A stretch of DNA of 64,000 bases from Azotobacter vinelandii CA (GTDB lineage Bacteria > Pseudomonadota > Gammaproteobacteria > Pseudomonadales > Pseudomonadaceae), in contig NC_021149.1 of assembly GCF_000380335.1 (NCBI RefSeq), positions 3,400,501 through 3,464,500 on the forward strand, written 5' to 3'. Positions 30,425 to 38,606 of this stretch are shown here, in pieces; the stretch's first letter is position 1, and every line of letters starts with the position of its first letter. A program made the position numbers and the translations under genes. The notes under the pieces were generated by a model that was not told the DNA's origin, made no database searches, and saw only the letters and a list, made by a program, of their open reading frames with translations.

Positions 30425-30894
30425 GGTCTCCGGTCTGTACATCTGGCCAAGAAAAAGTAACCCAAAAGAAGGCCACCCCCTCATCCGGCCCTGCGCTTCG
30501 CTCCGGGTTCCCTCCCTGCGTCGTCGCTCCAGGGGCACGTCCCGCAGGGCCATCCATGGCCCTCGGGCCTTTCGCCGCATCCCTGCGGCTCATCCCCTTG
30601 CGCGACGACTCCGCTCGGCCTCCTGAAGGGGGCATCCGGCGTTGCCTGACAGGCCGTGCCACAAGAAGAGCAAAAGCGCTTTCAGGCAGCTCGGAACCGA
30701 CTCCCGTTCAGGAGGCCGAGCACAGGTGTCGCGGAGGGGGACGCGAGGCAGGACGCCGAGCGAGTCGCGAAGGGACAGGGACGTCCCTTCGCGACGTGCC
30801 CCCGGAGCGGCGCCGGAGCGAGGGAACCCCGGCGCAGCCGGGGCCGAATGATCGGGCGCGCTTTCTCTTTGGTTACTTTCTCTTTCGCGCGAGC
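30425..30894. other. GC-rich noncoding mosaic inside the 3.07-kb insertion
   Basis: No gene is supported in these 470 bp. The stretch starts with AAGAAAAAGTAACC and ends with the related inverted GGTTACTTTCTCTTT, and it contains short inverted pieces such as AAGGGACAGGGACGTCCCTT. It looks like fused remnants of intergenic repeats. Confidence 0.55.
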
Positions 30895-31047
30895 AAAGAG
30901 AAAGTGACTCGGCCGGGGGGCCGAAACAGGGACCGTCCGGCCACTCGGCAAGCAGCCGGTGCAGCGGAGCCGAAGACCACACCGGAACGACCAAGCACAC
31001 AATCTTTCCAGTCCAGTATCGGGCGGGCATTTCATGCGATTGCCCTG
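30895..31047 (-). repeat. Right long terminal inverted repeat arm
   Basis: Imperfect inverted copy of 27980-28139, ending in the exact terminal complement TTCATGCGATTGCCCTG. It begins in the hairpin AAAGAGAAAGTGACTCGGCC. Confidence 0.8.
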
Positions 31048-31057
31048 CCGATCGGCC
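31048..31057 (+). repeat. 10-bp target duplication, right copy
   Basis: CCGATCGGCC, identical to 27970-27979. Confidence 0.85.
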
Positions 31058-31325
31058 CAGCAGTCGCTTGTGGTTGTACCAGTGCACCCAGTCGAGCGCG
31101 GCCAATTCCACCTGCTCGCGGCTGCGCCACGAACGCCGGTGGATGACCTCGGGCTTGTACAGCCCGTTGATCGTCTCGGCCAGAGCGTTGTCGTAGCTGT
31201 CGCCCACGCGGGGCCCACCGATGGCACAATCCCCGCCTCGGCCAGGTGCTCGGTATAGCGGATCGATACGTACTGCCCGCGCGCGAACGCTATCTGCCTT
31301 GGCGGGCGTATAGGGCTTGCTCCAA
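31048..31325 (-). pseudogene. IS3-family transposase OrfB, upstream part (split)
   Basis: Minus-strand pieces LEQALYARQ, GQYVSIRYTEHLAEAGIVPS, VGDSYDNALAETINGLYKPE and VHWYNHKRLLG are the conserved end region of IS3-type OrfB, with the catalytic Glu in ALAETING. A stop and a frameshift are present. The gene continues as PIGYIPPAEAEAAYY at 27979, beyond the insertion. Confidence 0.82.
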
Positions 31326-31419
31326 GCTTGTCCGGGCCGAGTTGGATACCTTCCGGGAAAGCCGGGGTGATTCAGCGGTTCAGAATTGGATGCGGCGAGA
31401 GGCTTGAGCGCCCCTATGT

Positions 31420-31446
31420 CATTTGGCGGTATACTTTTGCCAAATG
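31420..31446. promoter_or_regulatory. Operator/promoter of the Xre-RES operon (candidate)
   Basis: CATTTGGC and GCCAAATG form an inverted repeat around GGTATACTTTT, which includes a -10-like TATACT. It lies 24 bp upstream of the antitoxin start, where an antitoxin autoregulatory operator is expected. Confidence 0.55.
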
Positions 31447-31470
31447 GCATAACACGAAGGCAATCTGATC

Positions 31471-31941
31471 ATGGCTATCCCCGAAGCAATCCGACCTCGC
31501 CAGGGCCAGGACCCAACGAAGCCGCTGCAGTTATTGTTCGGCAAGGAGCTTCCGCAGGCCCGCTCGGCATACGAACTTCATGAGTTGATCGAGAAGGGTT
31601 TTCCCTCGGAGACAGTGCTTACCCTCCTGCAGAATATCGGCCCGCTCAAGGATCGGCAGGCATTTGCCAAGGTGATTGGTATGTCGGAGCGAACGCTCCA
31701 GCGGCGCATCAAGCACCCTGAGCCGCTGTCGGCTGAGCAAAGCAGTCGTGCCTGGTGCTTTGCCGAGGTGCTGAGCAAGGCGGAAGAGGTCTTTGGAGAT
31801 CGCCAGGAGGCGGCGAAGTGGATGCTGACGCCGGCCATGGGGCTTGAAGGGCGCGCGCCTATCGATCTACTCACCACTCAAGTGGGCTTTGAACTGGTCG
31901 ATGATTTTCTGACCCGGATGCAGTATGGGGTCTACTCCTGA
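31471..31941 (+). CDS. Xre/ParS-type antitoxin (DUF2384 family)
   Basis: This 156-residue antitoxin belongs to the Xre-like group that pairs with RES toxins. The middle holds a Xre-like helix-turn-helix (FAKVIGMSERTLQRRIKHPE). The C-terminal toxin-binding domain follows: LSAEQSSRAWCFAEVLSKAE, then AKWMLTPAMGLEGRAPIDLL, which is the DUF2384 signature, and a C-terminal tail reaching the toxin pocket. GAAGG precedes the start. The stop overlaps the start of the toxin gene (TGATG), so translation is coupled. A palindrome in the leader suggests autoregulation. Confidence 0.92.
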   Translation: MAIPEAIRPRQGQDPTKPLQLLFGKELPQARSAYELHELIEKGFPSETVLTLLQNIGPLKDRQAFAKVIGMSERTLQRRIKHPEPLSAEQSSRAWCFAEVLSKAEEVFGDRQEAAKWMLTPAMGLEGRAPIDLLTTQVGFELVDDFLTRMQYGVYS

Positions 31942-32438
31942 TGGTGACGAGCCCGTGGAACGGTAAGGTTTACTTTTGGCGTCTGGATAGACGAGAACAT
32001 GCGGGCAGTTGGAACAGCGGTATAGGGGCAGAATTAGGAGGTGGCCGTTGGAACTCGAAAGGTTCCAAGGCAGTGTATGCTTCTGCCGATCCTTCGACGG
32101 CAATCCTCGAGGTGGCCGTGCATAAAGGCTTCCGGGCACTGGACTCGGTGCCTCATGTGCTCACGGCTGCTCGTATACTCGACCCTGTCCAAGTCTACAG
32201 CGTAGACTCCAAAGAGCTGCCTAATCCCAACTGGCTGATCCCAGGCACACCGAGCCTTGATCAGCAGCGGTTCGGCGACGAGTTGCTGGCTCGACATCCT
32301 TTTATCCTTATCCCCTCCACCGTATCCCGCCACAGTTGGAACATCGTGATGAATCCCTCGCTGGCGGAAGGATTGTACGAGTTAGTCCTGCAAGAGCGTT
32401 TTGCTCTGGACACTCGTCTCAATCCTCCGCATCAGTAG
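31941..32438 (+). CDS. RES-domain toxin
   Basis: This 165-residue toxin belongs to the RES family, whose studied members degrade or phosphorolyse cellular NAD+. The characteristic residues are present: an Arg early in FWRLDRREHA, GGRWNSKGSKAVYASADPST containing the Arg and Tyr with the following Ser region, an Glu in AILEVAVHKG, and a late Ser/His region ILIPSTVSRHSWNIVMNP. The start overlaps the antitoxin stop. The pair is surrounded by IS fragments, so it is likely part of the acquired segment and may stabilise it. Confidence 0.92.
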   Translation: MVTSPWNGKVYFWRLDRREHAGSWNSGIGAELGGGRWNSKGSKAVYASADPSTAILEVAVHKGFRALDSVPHVLTAARILDPVQVYSVDSKELPNPNWLIPGTPSLDQQRFGDELLARHPFILIPSTVSRHSWNIVMNPSLAEGLYELVLQERFALDTRLNPPHQ

Positions 32439-32449
32439 GCGCGACCAAA

Positions 32450-32705
32450 CTCCTACAGGAGAAAGGTGCAGTCAATGCTGCAAAGCACCTCCGTCAGAAA
32501 GTGTCCTGCGTGTTTCAAGCAACCAATGCGCCTCGGTCGGCGTGGTTGCCCTCCAGGGTGACCTTGAAGCGCCGGCTGTTGGCGTCCGCCTCGTAACTCT
32601 TCAGATAGGTGCGGTGCCAGCGCTATTTATATCTGCGCGGCCAAGATGTCACCGTAGCTGTTGTCCAGGCCGCCGAAGCCAAGCCCAGACAGGTTCAAAG
32701 CAACT
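32450..32705 (-). pseudogene. Decayed R-module/3' end of an AlgE-type epimerase gene
   Basis: The minus strand reads LNLSGLGFGGLDNSYGDILA, then, after a stop and frame changes, AGTAPTYLKSYEADANSRRF and KVTLEGNHADR. These match the repeat core of AlgE R-modules (DLSGLGFSGLGDGYDGTLA, RTYLKSYEADAxxRRFEIAL). The following 85 bp match the 3' flank of the complete epimerase gene at 44692-44775 with few changes (GGAGAAAGGTGC, GCAAAGCACCTCCG, GTTTCAAGCAACCAA). A second algE gene probably once stood here. Everything upstream is gone. Confidence 0.8.
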
Positions 32706-33149
32706 TTCTTGCTACTACCGCCACGGTCTGGCGGTGAACAGATTGAGGGCAAGCTGAAGTCCTTGACGGAGGTGGTGATCCAAGCATTGACCTCCTGAAG
32801 AACAGTACCTGAAAACATACCGGGTGCTATCCCCGTGCAAGGTAGTTGCACACCCCCGTCGTCGCCAGGCCAAAGACGGCAATGCGGTAATTTTCTGCTT
32901 TGGACCTTGAAACCGGGCGGCGGACCGCCGTGCCCGATTTTTTTGGGGAGCGCCTTGGCTTTCCGCCTGGACACGCCATACATCAAGCGGCAAATGCCTG
33001 CCCGGTGGGATCTCCGGTCTAGATGTTCAGTCCCATAGCGTGGCGGCATGCTCGAGATCGTGTCCCAGTTGCTGTGGATCTCCTGCCACCCCTGGTGCTG
33101 CGCAGGCGCCAGTTTCGTGCAGATGAGTACCCGTGAGTGCCTGCGCTTG
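32706..33149. other. Degenerate region, nothing recognised
   Basis: About 440 bp between an epimerase remnant and an IS110 remnant. No coding, RNA or repeat feature is supported. Confidence 0.5.
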
Positions 33150-33610
33150 TCGTATGCGGCAACCCGGCCGAGCATCGAAAGAGTCATCGACTTCCTCAAG
33201 CTCGGCGACAGCGACATCGGAGTCGCCATACAGGTCGAGCGCCACCATACCCAACTGGCCAGGCCCTGCGCAGCGTGCCCGGCATCGGCACAGCCAGCGT
33301 CGCGGTGTTGCTGGCCGAGCGGACCGAACGGGACAGGCCCGACCGCCGGCGTATCGCTGTCCTGGTCGGCGCTCCCTGCTGAACCACGACCCTGGCCAGA
33401 TGCGCGGCCAACGAACCATCTGGGACGAACGGGCCGAGGTGCGCCGTATCCTGTATATGGCAACGCGCTGTGCCGAGCGACACAACCCGGTGCTGCGCGA
33501 TGACTACCCAAGCCTGCTGGCCGCCGGCAAGCGCGGGAAAGTCGTCCTGGTCGCGACCATGCGCAAGCTGCCGGCCATCATCAACGCCATGGCCAGGCGC
33601 TGTGGGCGTC
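33150..33610 (+). pseudogene. IS110-family transposase C-terminal remnant
   Basis: Pieces in different frames read SIERVIDFLK, ALRSVPGIGTASVAVLLAER, LNHDPGQMRGQRTIWDERAE, VRRILYMATRCAERHNPVLR and MRKLPAIINAMARR. This is the C-terminal transposase_20 domain of an IS110-type enzyme. The N-terminal DEDD domain is missing and several frameshifts occur. It is inactive. Confidence 0.85.
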
Positions 33611-33639
33611 TCATTGCGCTTGAGTTCCAAGACGGCTGC

Positions 33640-34863
33640 TCAATCCCACCAATGCTCGAACTGGATGCCGAAGTTCGCACCGTTGCGGTCGCTGCCGAAG
33701 ACGCCGGTATCGGAGAGCGCCGATCCGGGGGACATCTGGTTGGCAGCCCGCTGCGCCTCCTTGTTCCAGAAGGCATAGGTGTAGTAGAAGCGAACTTCCG
33801 GGCGGTCCAGGAACCCCGGCCCCTTCGGTGACCAGGTCGGAGCGATGGTGATCTTGGTCAGCGTGCGGGTGCCGTCGCTGGCCCTCACCCGGTCGTGCCC
33901 CACCTCGACGGCCAGCTTGAACTGGTGGCCGAGGCCATAGACCGGGCGGGCGCCGATGGACAGCCAGTGCTGACCGCCGCCTTCCGGGCGAATATCCCTC
34001 TGGTAGACGACGTCGAACTGGCCGCTGAAACGCGGACTCGTCTGCCAGTCGAGGATTTCGACCAGCCGCCAGGTCTTGCTGCCAGTTCCCTGGGTGGTGT
34101 CTCCGGTATAGCTTATGTTGGTACCCGAAGCCTGTCCGTATTGCACGGCCAGGGTATTGAATCCGCCGAGAACATCCTCCTGCTTGTGCTGAAGGGTCGT
34201 CGACCAGCCGCTGTGGGCATCGCGGCTGTCCGGTTTCTGCAGGTAGCTGACACCCCATTGCAACTCGCCGCCGGGGTTGGTTGCGATGCCCTCGAGGGTG
34301 AGGTCATGACGGTTGACGTAGGGGTCCTGGTCCTGATTGTCCTTGCGCGAAAACACATAACTGAGCGTGAGGTCGCCGCCGATGCCCACTTTGTCGAAAG
34401 CGAAACCGGTGCCGCTCTGGTTCCAGTACCAGAAGTCGGAGATATGGACATTGTTCCGGTTGTACCAGCGCCGTCCGATCCAGAAGTTGCCGCCATTGAG
34501 GGCCGGCATGTTCTTCCACTCGGCATACCACTGGGCCAGACGGGTGTAGCCCCAATCGTCGCTGAACCTCAACTTATGTCCGTAGTCGTTGAAAACTTGC
34601 CCCATCGTGTAAAAGCCCAGCGTCGAGCCGTCATCGAACGAGAGAAGATCATGCTGCAGGACCGGTTCGAAATACTCCTCGCACTCGTTGCCGAGCCGGT
34701 ATTTGGAACCTGCACCGGGAAGCTTGAAGCAGGATTGCGTGTGGCCATCGGCCGAGCCGGCGAAGCCGAGGCGATAATAGCCGCTGTAATTCCATGCCTG
34801 AGCGGACAGGGGAAACATGATACAAATGCTGGTCAACAGCAGCGCTTTTTTTGTTTTTTTCAT
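33640..34863 (-). CDS. Maltoporin-like carbohydrate porin
   Basis: This 407-residue outer-membrane beta-barrel resembles the LamB/ScrY maltoporin family. It has a signal peptide (MKKTKKALLLTSICIMFPLS, cleaved after AQA) and typical segments: SGYYRLGFAGSADGHTQSCF with CFKLPGAGSKYRLGNECE, NGGNFWIGRRWYNRNNVHIS, DFWYWNQSGTGFAFDKVGIG and a terminal FGIQFEHWWD. The start at 34863 follows GGAGTGC. Family members form trimers that pass sugars or oligosaccharides. It is the last gene of a same-strand sugar cluster but lies 650 bp beyond the cytochrome gene, so it may have its own promoter. Confidence 0.9.
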   Translation of the reverse strand: MKKTKKALLLTSICIMFPLSAQAWNYSGYYRLGFAGSADGHTQSCFKLPGAGSKYRLGNECEEYFEPVLQHDLLSFDDGSTLGFYTMGQVFNDYGHKLRFSDDWGYTRLAQWYAEWKNMPALNGGNFWIGRRWYNRNNVHISDFWYWNQSGTGFAFDKVGIGGDLTLSYVFSRKDNQDQDPYVNRHDLTLEGIATNPGGELQWGVSYLQKPDSRDAHSGWSTTLQHKQEDVLGGFNTLAVQYGQASGTNISYTGDTTQGTGSKTWRLVEILDWQTSPRFSGQFDVVYQRDIRPEGGGQHWLSIGARPVYGLGHQFKLAVEVGHDRVRASDGTRTLTKITIAPTWSPKGPGFLDRPEVRFYYTYAFWNKEAQRAANQMSPGSALSDTGVFGSDRNGANFGIQFEHWWD

Positions 34864-35511
34864 GTGCACTCCAATTCTTATAGTTTTCCATGAAGCAAAA
34901 GCCCGCCCATTCGCCGATAAAGGCGATATGAGAAGTTGCCGATCGGGCAATGCTTCCGGCCTTGCTCGCGAAAATCCCGCTCAGATGGGCCAGGCGTGTT
35001 CAGGAGTACTCGGGGTTTCCCCCATGAAGTTGCAGTGAGTTCGGATGAAAGTCCGGAATATATTGAAAAGCCGACTCACGCCGAGAGGCGAAAAGTTGCA
35101 GGTCGATCACCGGGCCTGGCATGGCTTCTCAATGTTTTACCCATGCACTTTCTTTTGTGTGGAAAAGCTTCGCACTCCCTGACGATGAATGACTGGCAAA
35201 TGGCAGGGCGAACGCGCCGACTGCCATCGGCAGCATGTCGATGGCATGTGGAGGGACGCGCATACGATCTTTTGCCGATACAAACCAGAAGAGACAGGTT
35301 TCTTGAGGTTATATATGGCAAATGGAAATGCGCCGAGGCGCTCGGCCCAGCCTGGGAAATTGTTGTCAGGGCGGATGCGACAACTTGATGAGGGATGCGT
35401 CAGGCATATAACACCGGCATGACTTCGAGGTTTCGGGAAAAGCCGTCTGGCTCCAGGGTGAATGGGAACTTGTGCATTCGGAAAAACTTATCCAGCTTTT
35501 TATCGTTCCGA
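34864..35511. other. Intergenic region upstream of the porin gene
   Basis: About 650 bp with no supported gene on either strand. It should contain the porin promoter. No RNA gene or strong repeat was recognised. Confidence 0.5.
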
Positions 35512-36816
35512 TCAGTTCGCCGGCAGATTCTTCCCGGCGCCGAGCCGCTCACGCAGACGCGCGACCTCGGCCGGGTCCACCGGTCTGGCGGCGTTGCCCC
35601 AGGTGTTGCGGATGTAGTCCAGCGTTTCGGCGATCTGCCGGTCGTCCATCTTCCAGGCGAAGGACGGCATGCCCGCGCCGGTCGGCTTGTCGTGCGTGGC
35701 CGCTGCGCGCCCACCCACCAGCATCAGATGGATCGGGTTGGTCGCATCGTCGGATTGCAGCGCGGGGTTTCCCGCGAAGGCGGGGGCCACGTTGCCCATC
35801 CCTTCACCCGCGACGCCATGGCAGGCCGAGCAGTTCACCTCATAGCGCAACGCACCTCGCTGCATCGCCGGACTTTCGGCCGGAAGCGGCGCGGGTCGTG
35901 TAACGCCGGAGGCGGGCAGTGTTTTCAGGTAGACCGCAATGGCCCGCAGGTCGGCATCGGTCAGGTACTGGAAGGAATGTTCCACGGCTTCGGCCATCGG
36001 GCCGGAGGCCAGGGAGGTTTTACCGCCGGTCTTGAGGTATTCGACCAGGCTTTCCGCCGGGGTTTTACCCTGGCCCGCATGGGGATTGCCGGTCAGGTCG
36101 GGGGCATACCAGAAGCCGAGATTGCCGCCTTGCAAGTACCGGCTGGCGACCTCCGCGCCCAGGAGGTTGCGCGGGCTGTGGCAGACCGAGCAGTGCGTGC
36201 CGCCATCGACCAGATATTTGCCGCGCTGCCATTGCGGGGATTGCCCGGCCGTCTCTTCGAAGCCCGAATTGTCGAAGAACAGCAGGTTCCAGCCGGCCAT
36301 CGCCAGGCGGACGTTGAACGGGAAGCGCATTCCGCCGTTCTCGTTCACCGGGTTTTCGACCGGTTCGACCGTGGCCATGTAGGCCCAGAGGTCGTGCATG
36401 TCCTGGTCGGTCAGCTTGGCATAGGCGGTGTAGGGCATCGCCGGGTAAAGGAACCCCTTGGAGCCCTGTCCGTGGCGCATGGCGTCGAAGAACTCCCGCT
36501 CGGTCATGGCGCCGATGCCGGTCCTGCGGTCGGGGGTGATGTTCGAGGACAGCAGAGTGCCGAATGGCGTGGCGATCTCATGGCCGCCCGCGAACGGGCC
36601 TTTGCCAGCGGTATGGCAGGCCACGCAATCGCCCGTGCGCATGACGTATTCGCCGCGGGCGATTGCGGCCGGCTCCGGGTTCTTCACATCGGCCAGCGCC
36701 ACACGGTCGTCGGCCACGGCCGAGCGCGCGGTGTTGAGTTTGGCGTAGGCCCAGCCGCCTGCGCCGAGCACGGCCAGGGCCACGACGCCACCGGCGATAT
36801 GTTTCCAGTTCGTCAT
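35512..36816 (-). CDS. Triheme cytochrome c subunit of a membrane GMC dehydrogenase
   Basis: This 434-residue periplasmic electron-transfer subunit has an N-terminal signal-anchor, HIAGGVVALAVLGAGGWAYA, and three c-type heme motifs: CVACH near residue 60, CSVCH near 205 and CSACH near 330. This is the pattern of cytochrome subunits of gluconate 2-, alcohol, sorbitol and fructose dehydrogenases, which pass electrons from the flavoprotein to ubiquinone. The start is 3 bp after the flavoprotein stop, so the genes are co-translated. Methionine axial-ligand candidates follow each motif. The sugar substrate is set by the flavoprotein, not this subunit. Confidence 0.93.
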   Translation of the reverse strand: MTNWKHIAGGVVALAVLGAGGWAYAKLNTARSAVADDRVALADVKNPEPAAIARGEYVMRTGDCVACHTAGKGPFAGGHEIATPFGTLLSSNITPDRRTGIGAMTEREFFDAMRHGQGSKGFLYPAMPYTAYAKLTDQDMHDLWAYMATVEPVENPVNENGGMRFPFNVRLAMAGWNLLFFDNSGFEETAGQSPQWQRGKYLVDGGTHCSVCHSPRNLLGAEVASRYLQGGNLGFWYAPDLTGNPHAGQGKTPAESLVEYLKTGGKTSLASGPMAEAVEHSFQYLTDADLRAIAVYLKTLPASGVTRPAPLPAESPAMQRGALRYEVNCSACHGVAGEGMGNVAPAFAGNPALQSDDATNPIHLMLVGGRAAATHDKPTGAGMPSFAWKMDDRQIAETLDYIRNTWGNAARPVDPAEVARLRERLGAGKNLPAN

Positions 36817-36819
36817 GAC

Positions 36820-38589
36820 TCAGCCCCTCACCAGTGGCCCGGGATTGCGGACGTAGGTTCGATGGATCGCCTGCGCGGCGCGGATCGCCAGCGCGCCGAC
36901 GGTCAGCGTCGGGTTGTAGCCGCCGTTGTTGGGAAAGGCGGATGCGCCGACCACGAACAGGTTGTGCGCATCCCAGCTCTGCAGCCAGGGGTTGACAGCC
37001 GAGGTGGTCGGGTCCGCCCCCATCACCGCCCCGCCGATCGTGTGCGAGCTGTGCTGCATGTAGGGGTTCCAACTGCGCTCTGTCTGGTTGTCGACCAGCA
37101 GATCCTTGGCGCCCGTGGCTTTCATGATGTCGATGGCGCGCTCGGTGACGTAGTTCGCCATGTCGATGTCGTTGCGGTTCCAGTCGAAGGTCATGCGCAG
37201 CAGCGGCTGGCCGTGGCGATCCTTGTAGGCCGGGTCCAGATCCAGGTAAGCCTCGCGCACCGGCATCGAGGTGCCCTGACAGAAAATCGTGCTCGCAGTC
37301 TGATAATCCCGGGCATAGCCCGCTTTCCACGCGCTGCCCCAGCGCTTCGTGCCCGGACGCAGGGTGTTCATGTTCTGGATCGGCCGACCGTTGGTGGAGA
37401 ACCCCATGATGCCGGCGCCGCCGATGAAACCGAGATGACCGTGATCGAAGTTGTCGCCGTTGAAGTCGTCGATTTGCACGGCGAGCGCGCCAGTGCCGAT
37501 GAAGGGATTCATGTGCTCGCCATCGAAGAATCCCGTGACGGTGGAACAGGTCTGGTAGTTGTAGTTGCGCCCGACCGTGCCGCGGCCGGTGCCCGGGTCA
37601 TAGGCTTGACCGACCTGCGACAGCAGCATCAGCCGCACGTTGTCCATCTGGTAGGCGGTGATGCAGACGATGTCCGCCGGCTGGAAACCTTCAACGCCTT
37701 CTTTCGTGATGAATTTCACCCCTGTCACGGTTTTGCCGTCCCGGTGCTTGACGGCATGCAGCACTTCGGTTTCCGTCAGCAGCGTGAAATTGGGACGGCG
37801 CATCAGGACCGGCAGGATGCAGGCTTGGGGGGAGGATTTGGAGAAGTTGCCACAACCGTGGAAATCGCAGAAACCGCAGTAGGTGCACGGCCCCATGGCG
37901 ACGTCCAGCGGATTCACATACGCCTGCGAAATATTGGCCGACGGCACGGTGAAGGGGTGGTAGCCCATGCCAGCCGTCGTCTGGCGGTACTTGCTCATCC
38001 AGTGGGTGTCTTTCAGCGGCGGCGTCGGATAATCCCGCACCCGCGCGCCTTCGAAGACATTCCCCTCAGCCTTGATCCGGCCGGCGAGATTGCCCGCCGC
38101 GCCCGAGGTGCCGGCAATGCGCTCGAAACGATCGTAGAAAGGTTCCATGTCTTCATAGGTCACGCCCCAGTCCTGCAACTGGAGTCCGGCCATTCTGGCA
38201 GCGCCGTAGCGCTCGCGGGTTTGCGTGGCCACCTGGAAATCCCATGGCGAGAAACGCCACGACATGCCCGCCCAGTGAGTCCCCGCGCCGCCCACGTTCC
38301 AGCCGAACTGGAACGCCGACCAGTTACGCACCGGCGCGGCATCCTGGCCGTCGCGGTTACGGAAGGTCATGGTTTCCACGCTCATCGGCTGCAGGAGTTG
38401 CCGGCGGGTATGCCAGCGCAGCTCATCCGTATCCACGGCGGGCGGAAAATCGGTGGAAGTATCCCGCCAGGCGCCCCGCTCGATCGCCACGACGTTCAAT
38501 CCGGCGCGCGTCAGCTCCTCGGCCATCAGCGAACCGGCCCAGCCCAGGCCAACGATGACGACGTCGGCTTTTTTTCTTGTCTGCGACAT
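36820..38589 (-). CDS. GMC-family flavoprotein dehydrogenase (large subunit)
   Basis: This 589-residue FAD enzyme belongs to the GMC family, gluconate-2-dehydrogenase-like branch. It oxidises a sugar or sugar derivative in the periplasm as part of a three-subunit complex. The N-terminal dinucleotide fold is VVIVGLGWAGSLMAEELTRA. The Cys-rich segment CTYCGFCDFHGCGNF, typical of this branch, may hold an iron-sulfur cluster or structural cysteines. The C-terminal GMC signature with catalytic His/Asn lies in HSSHTIGGAVMGADPTTSAV and FVVGASAFPNNGGYNPTLTV. It lacks its own signal and is presumably exported with the Tat small subunit. The start at 38589 follows CGGAG. Glucoside-3-dehydrogenases are close in architecture. 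Confidence 0.92.
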   Translation of the reverse strand: MSQTRKKADVVIVGLGWAGSLMAEELTRAGLNVVAIERGAWRDTSTDFPPAVDTDELRWHTRRQLLQPMSVETMTFRNRDGQDAAPVRNWSAFQFGWNVGGAGTHWAGMSWRFSPWDFQVATQTRERYGAARMAGLQLQDWGVTYEDMEPFYDRFERIAGTSGAAGNLAGRIKAEGNVFEGARVRDYPTPPLKDTHWMSKYRQTTAGMGYHPFTVPSANISQAYVNPLDVAMGPCTYCGFCDFHGCGNFSKSSPQACILPVLMRRPNFTLLTETEVLHAVKHRDGKTVTGVKFITKEGVEGFQPADIVCITAYQMDNVRLMLLSQVGQAYDPGTGRGTVGRNYNYQTCSTVTGFFDGEHMNPFIGTGALAVQIDDFNGDNFDHGHLGFIGGAGIMGFSTNGRPIQNMNTLRPGTKRWGSAWKAGYARDYQTASTIFCQGTSMPVREAYLDLDPAYKDRHGQPLLRMTFDWNRNDIDMANYVTERAIDIMKATGAKDLLVDNQTERSWNPYMQHSSHTIGGAVMGADPTTSAVNPWLQSWDAHNLFVVGASAFPNNGGYNPTLTVGALAIRAAQAIHRTYVRNPGPLVRG

Positions 38590-38606
38590 TTGTTTTGCTC
38601 CGGGAA

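Larger units (their letters stand above)
27980..31047. mobile_element. 3.07-kb insertion with long terminal inverted repeats, itself hit by two IS elements
   Basis: The insertion starts CAGGGCAATCGCATGAA and ends with the exact complement, TTCATGCGATTGCCCTG. It is flanked by a 10-bp direct repeat, CCGATCGGCC, and splits an IS3 OrfB gene. The inverted similarity continues inward, imperfectly, for about 150 bp (left arm 27980-28139, right arm 30895-31047). The interior holds an IS481-type and an IS630-type element plus GC-rich noncoding sequence. No transposase clearly belongs to the outer ends, so the element looks non-autonomous. I do not recognise the family. Confidence 0.8.

Noticed and set aside
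33048-33511. Minus-strand 294-codon frame as a real gene
   Set aside because: The plus strand carries recognisable IS110 transposase pieces here, and the minus frame has no family motif.
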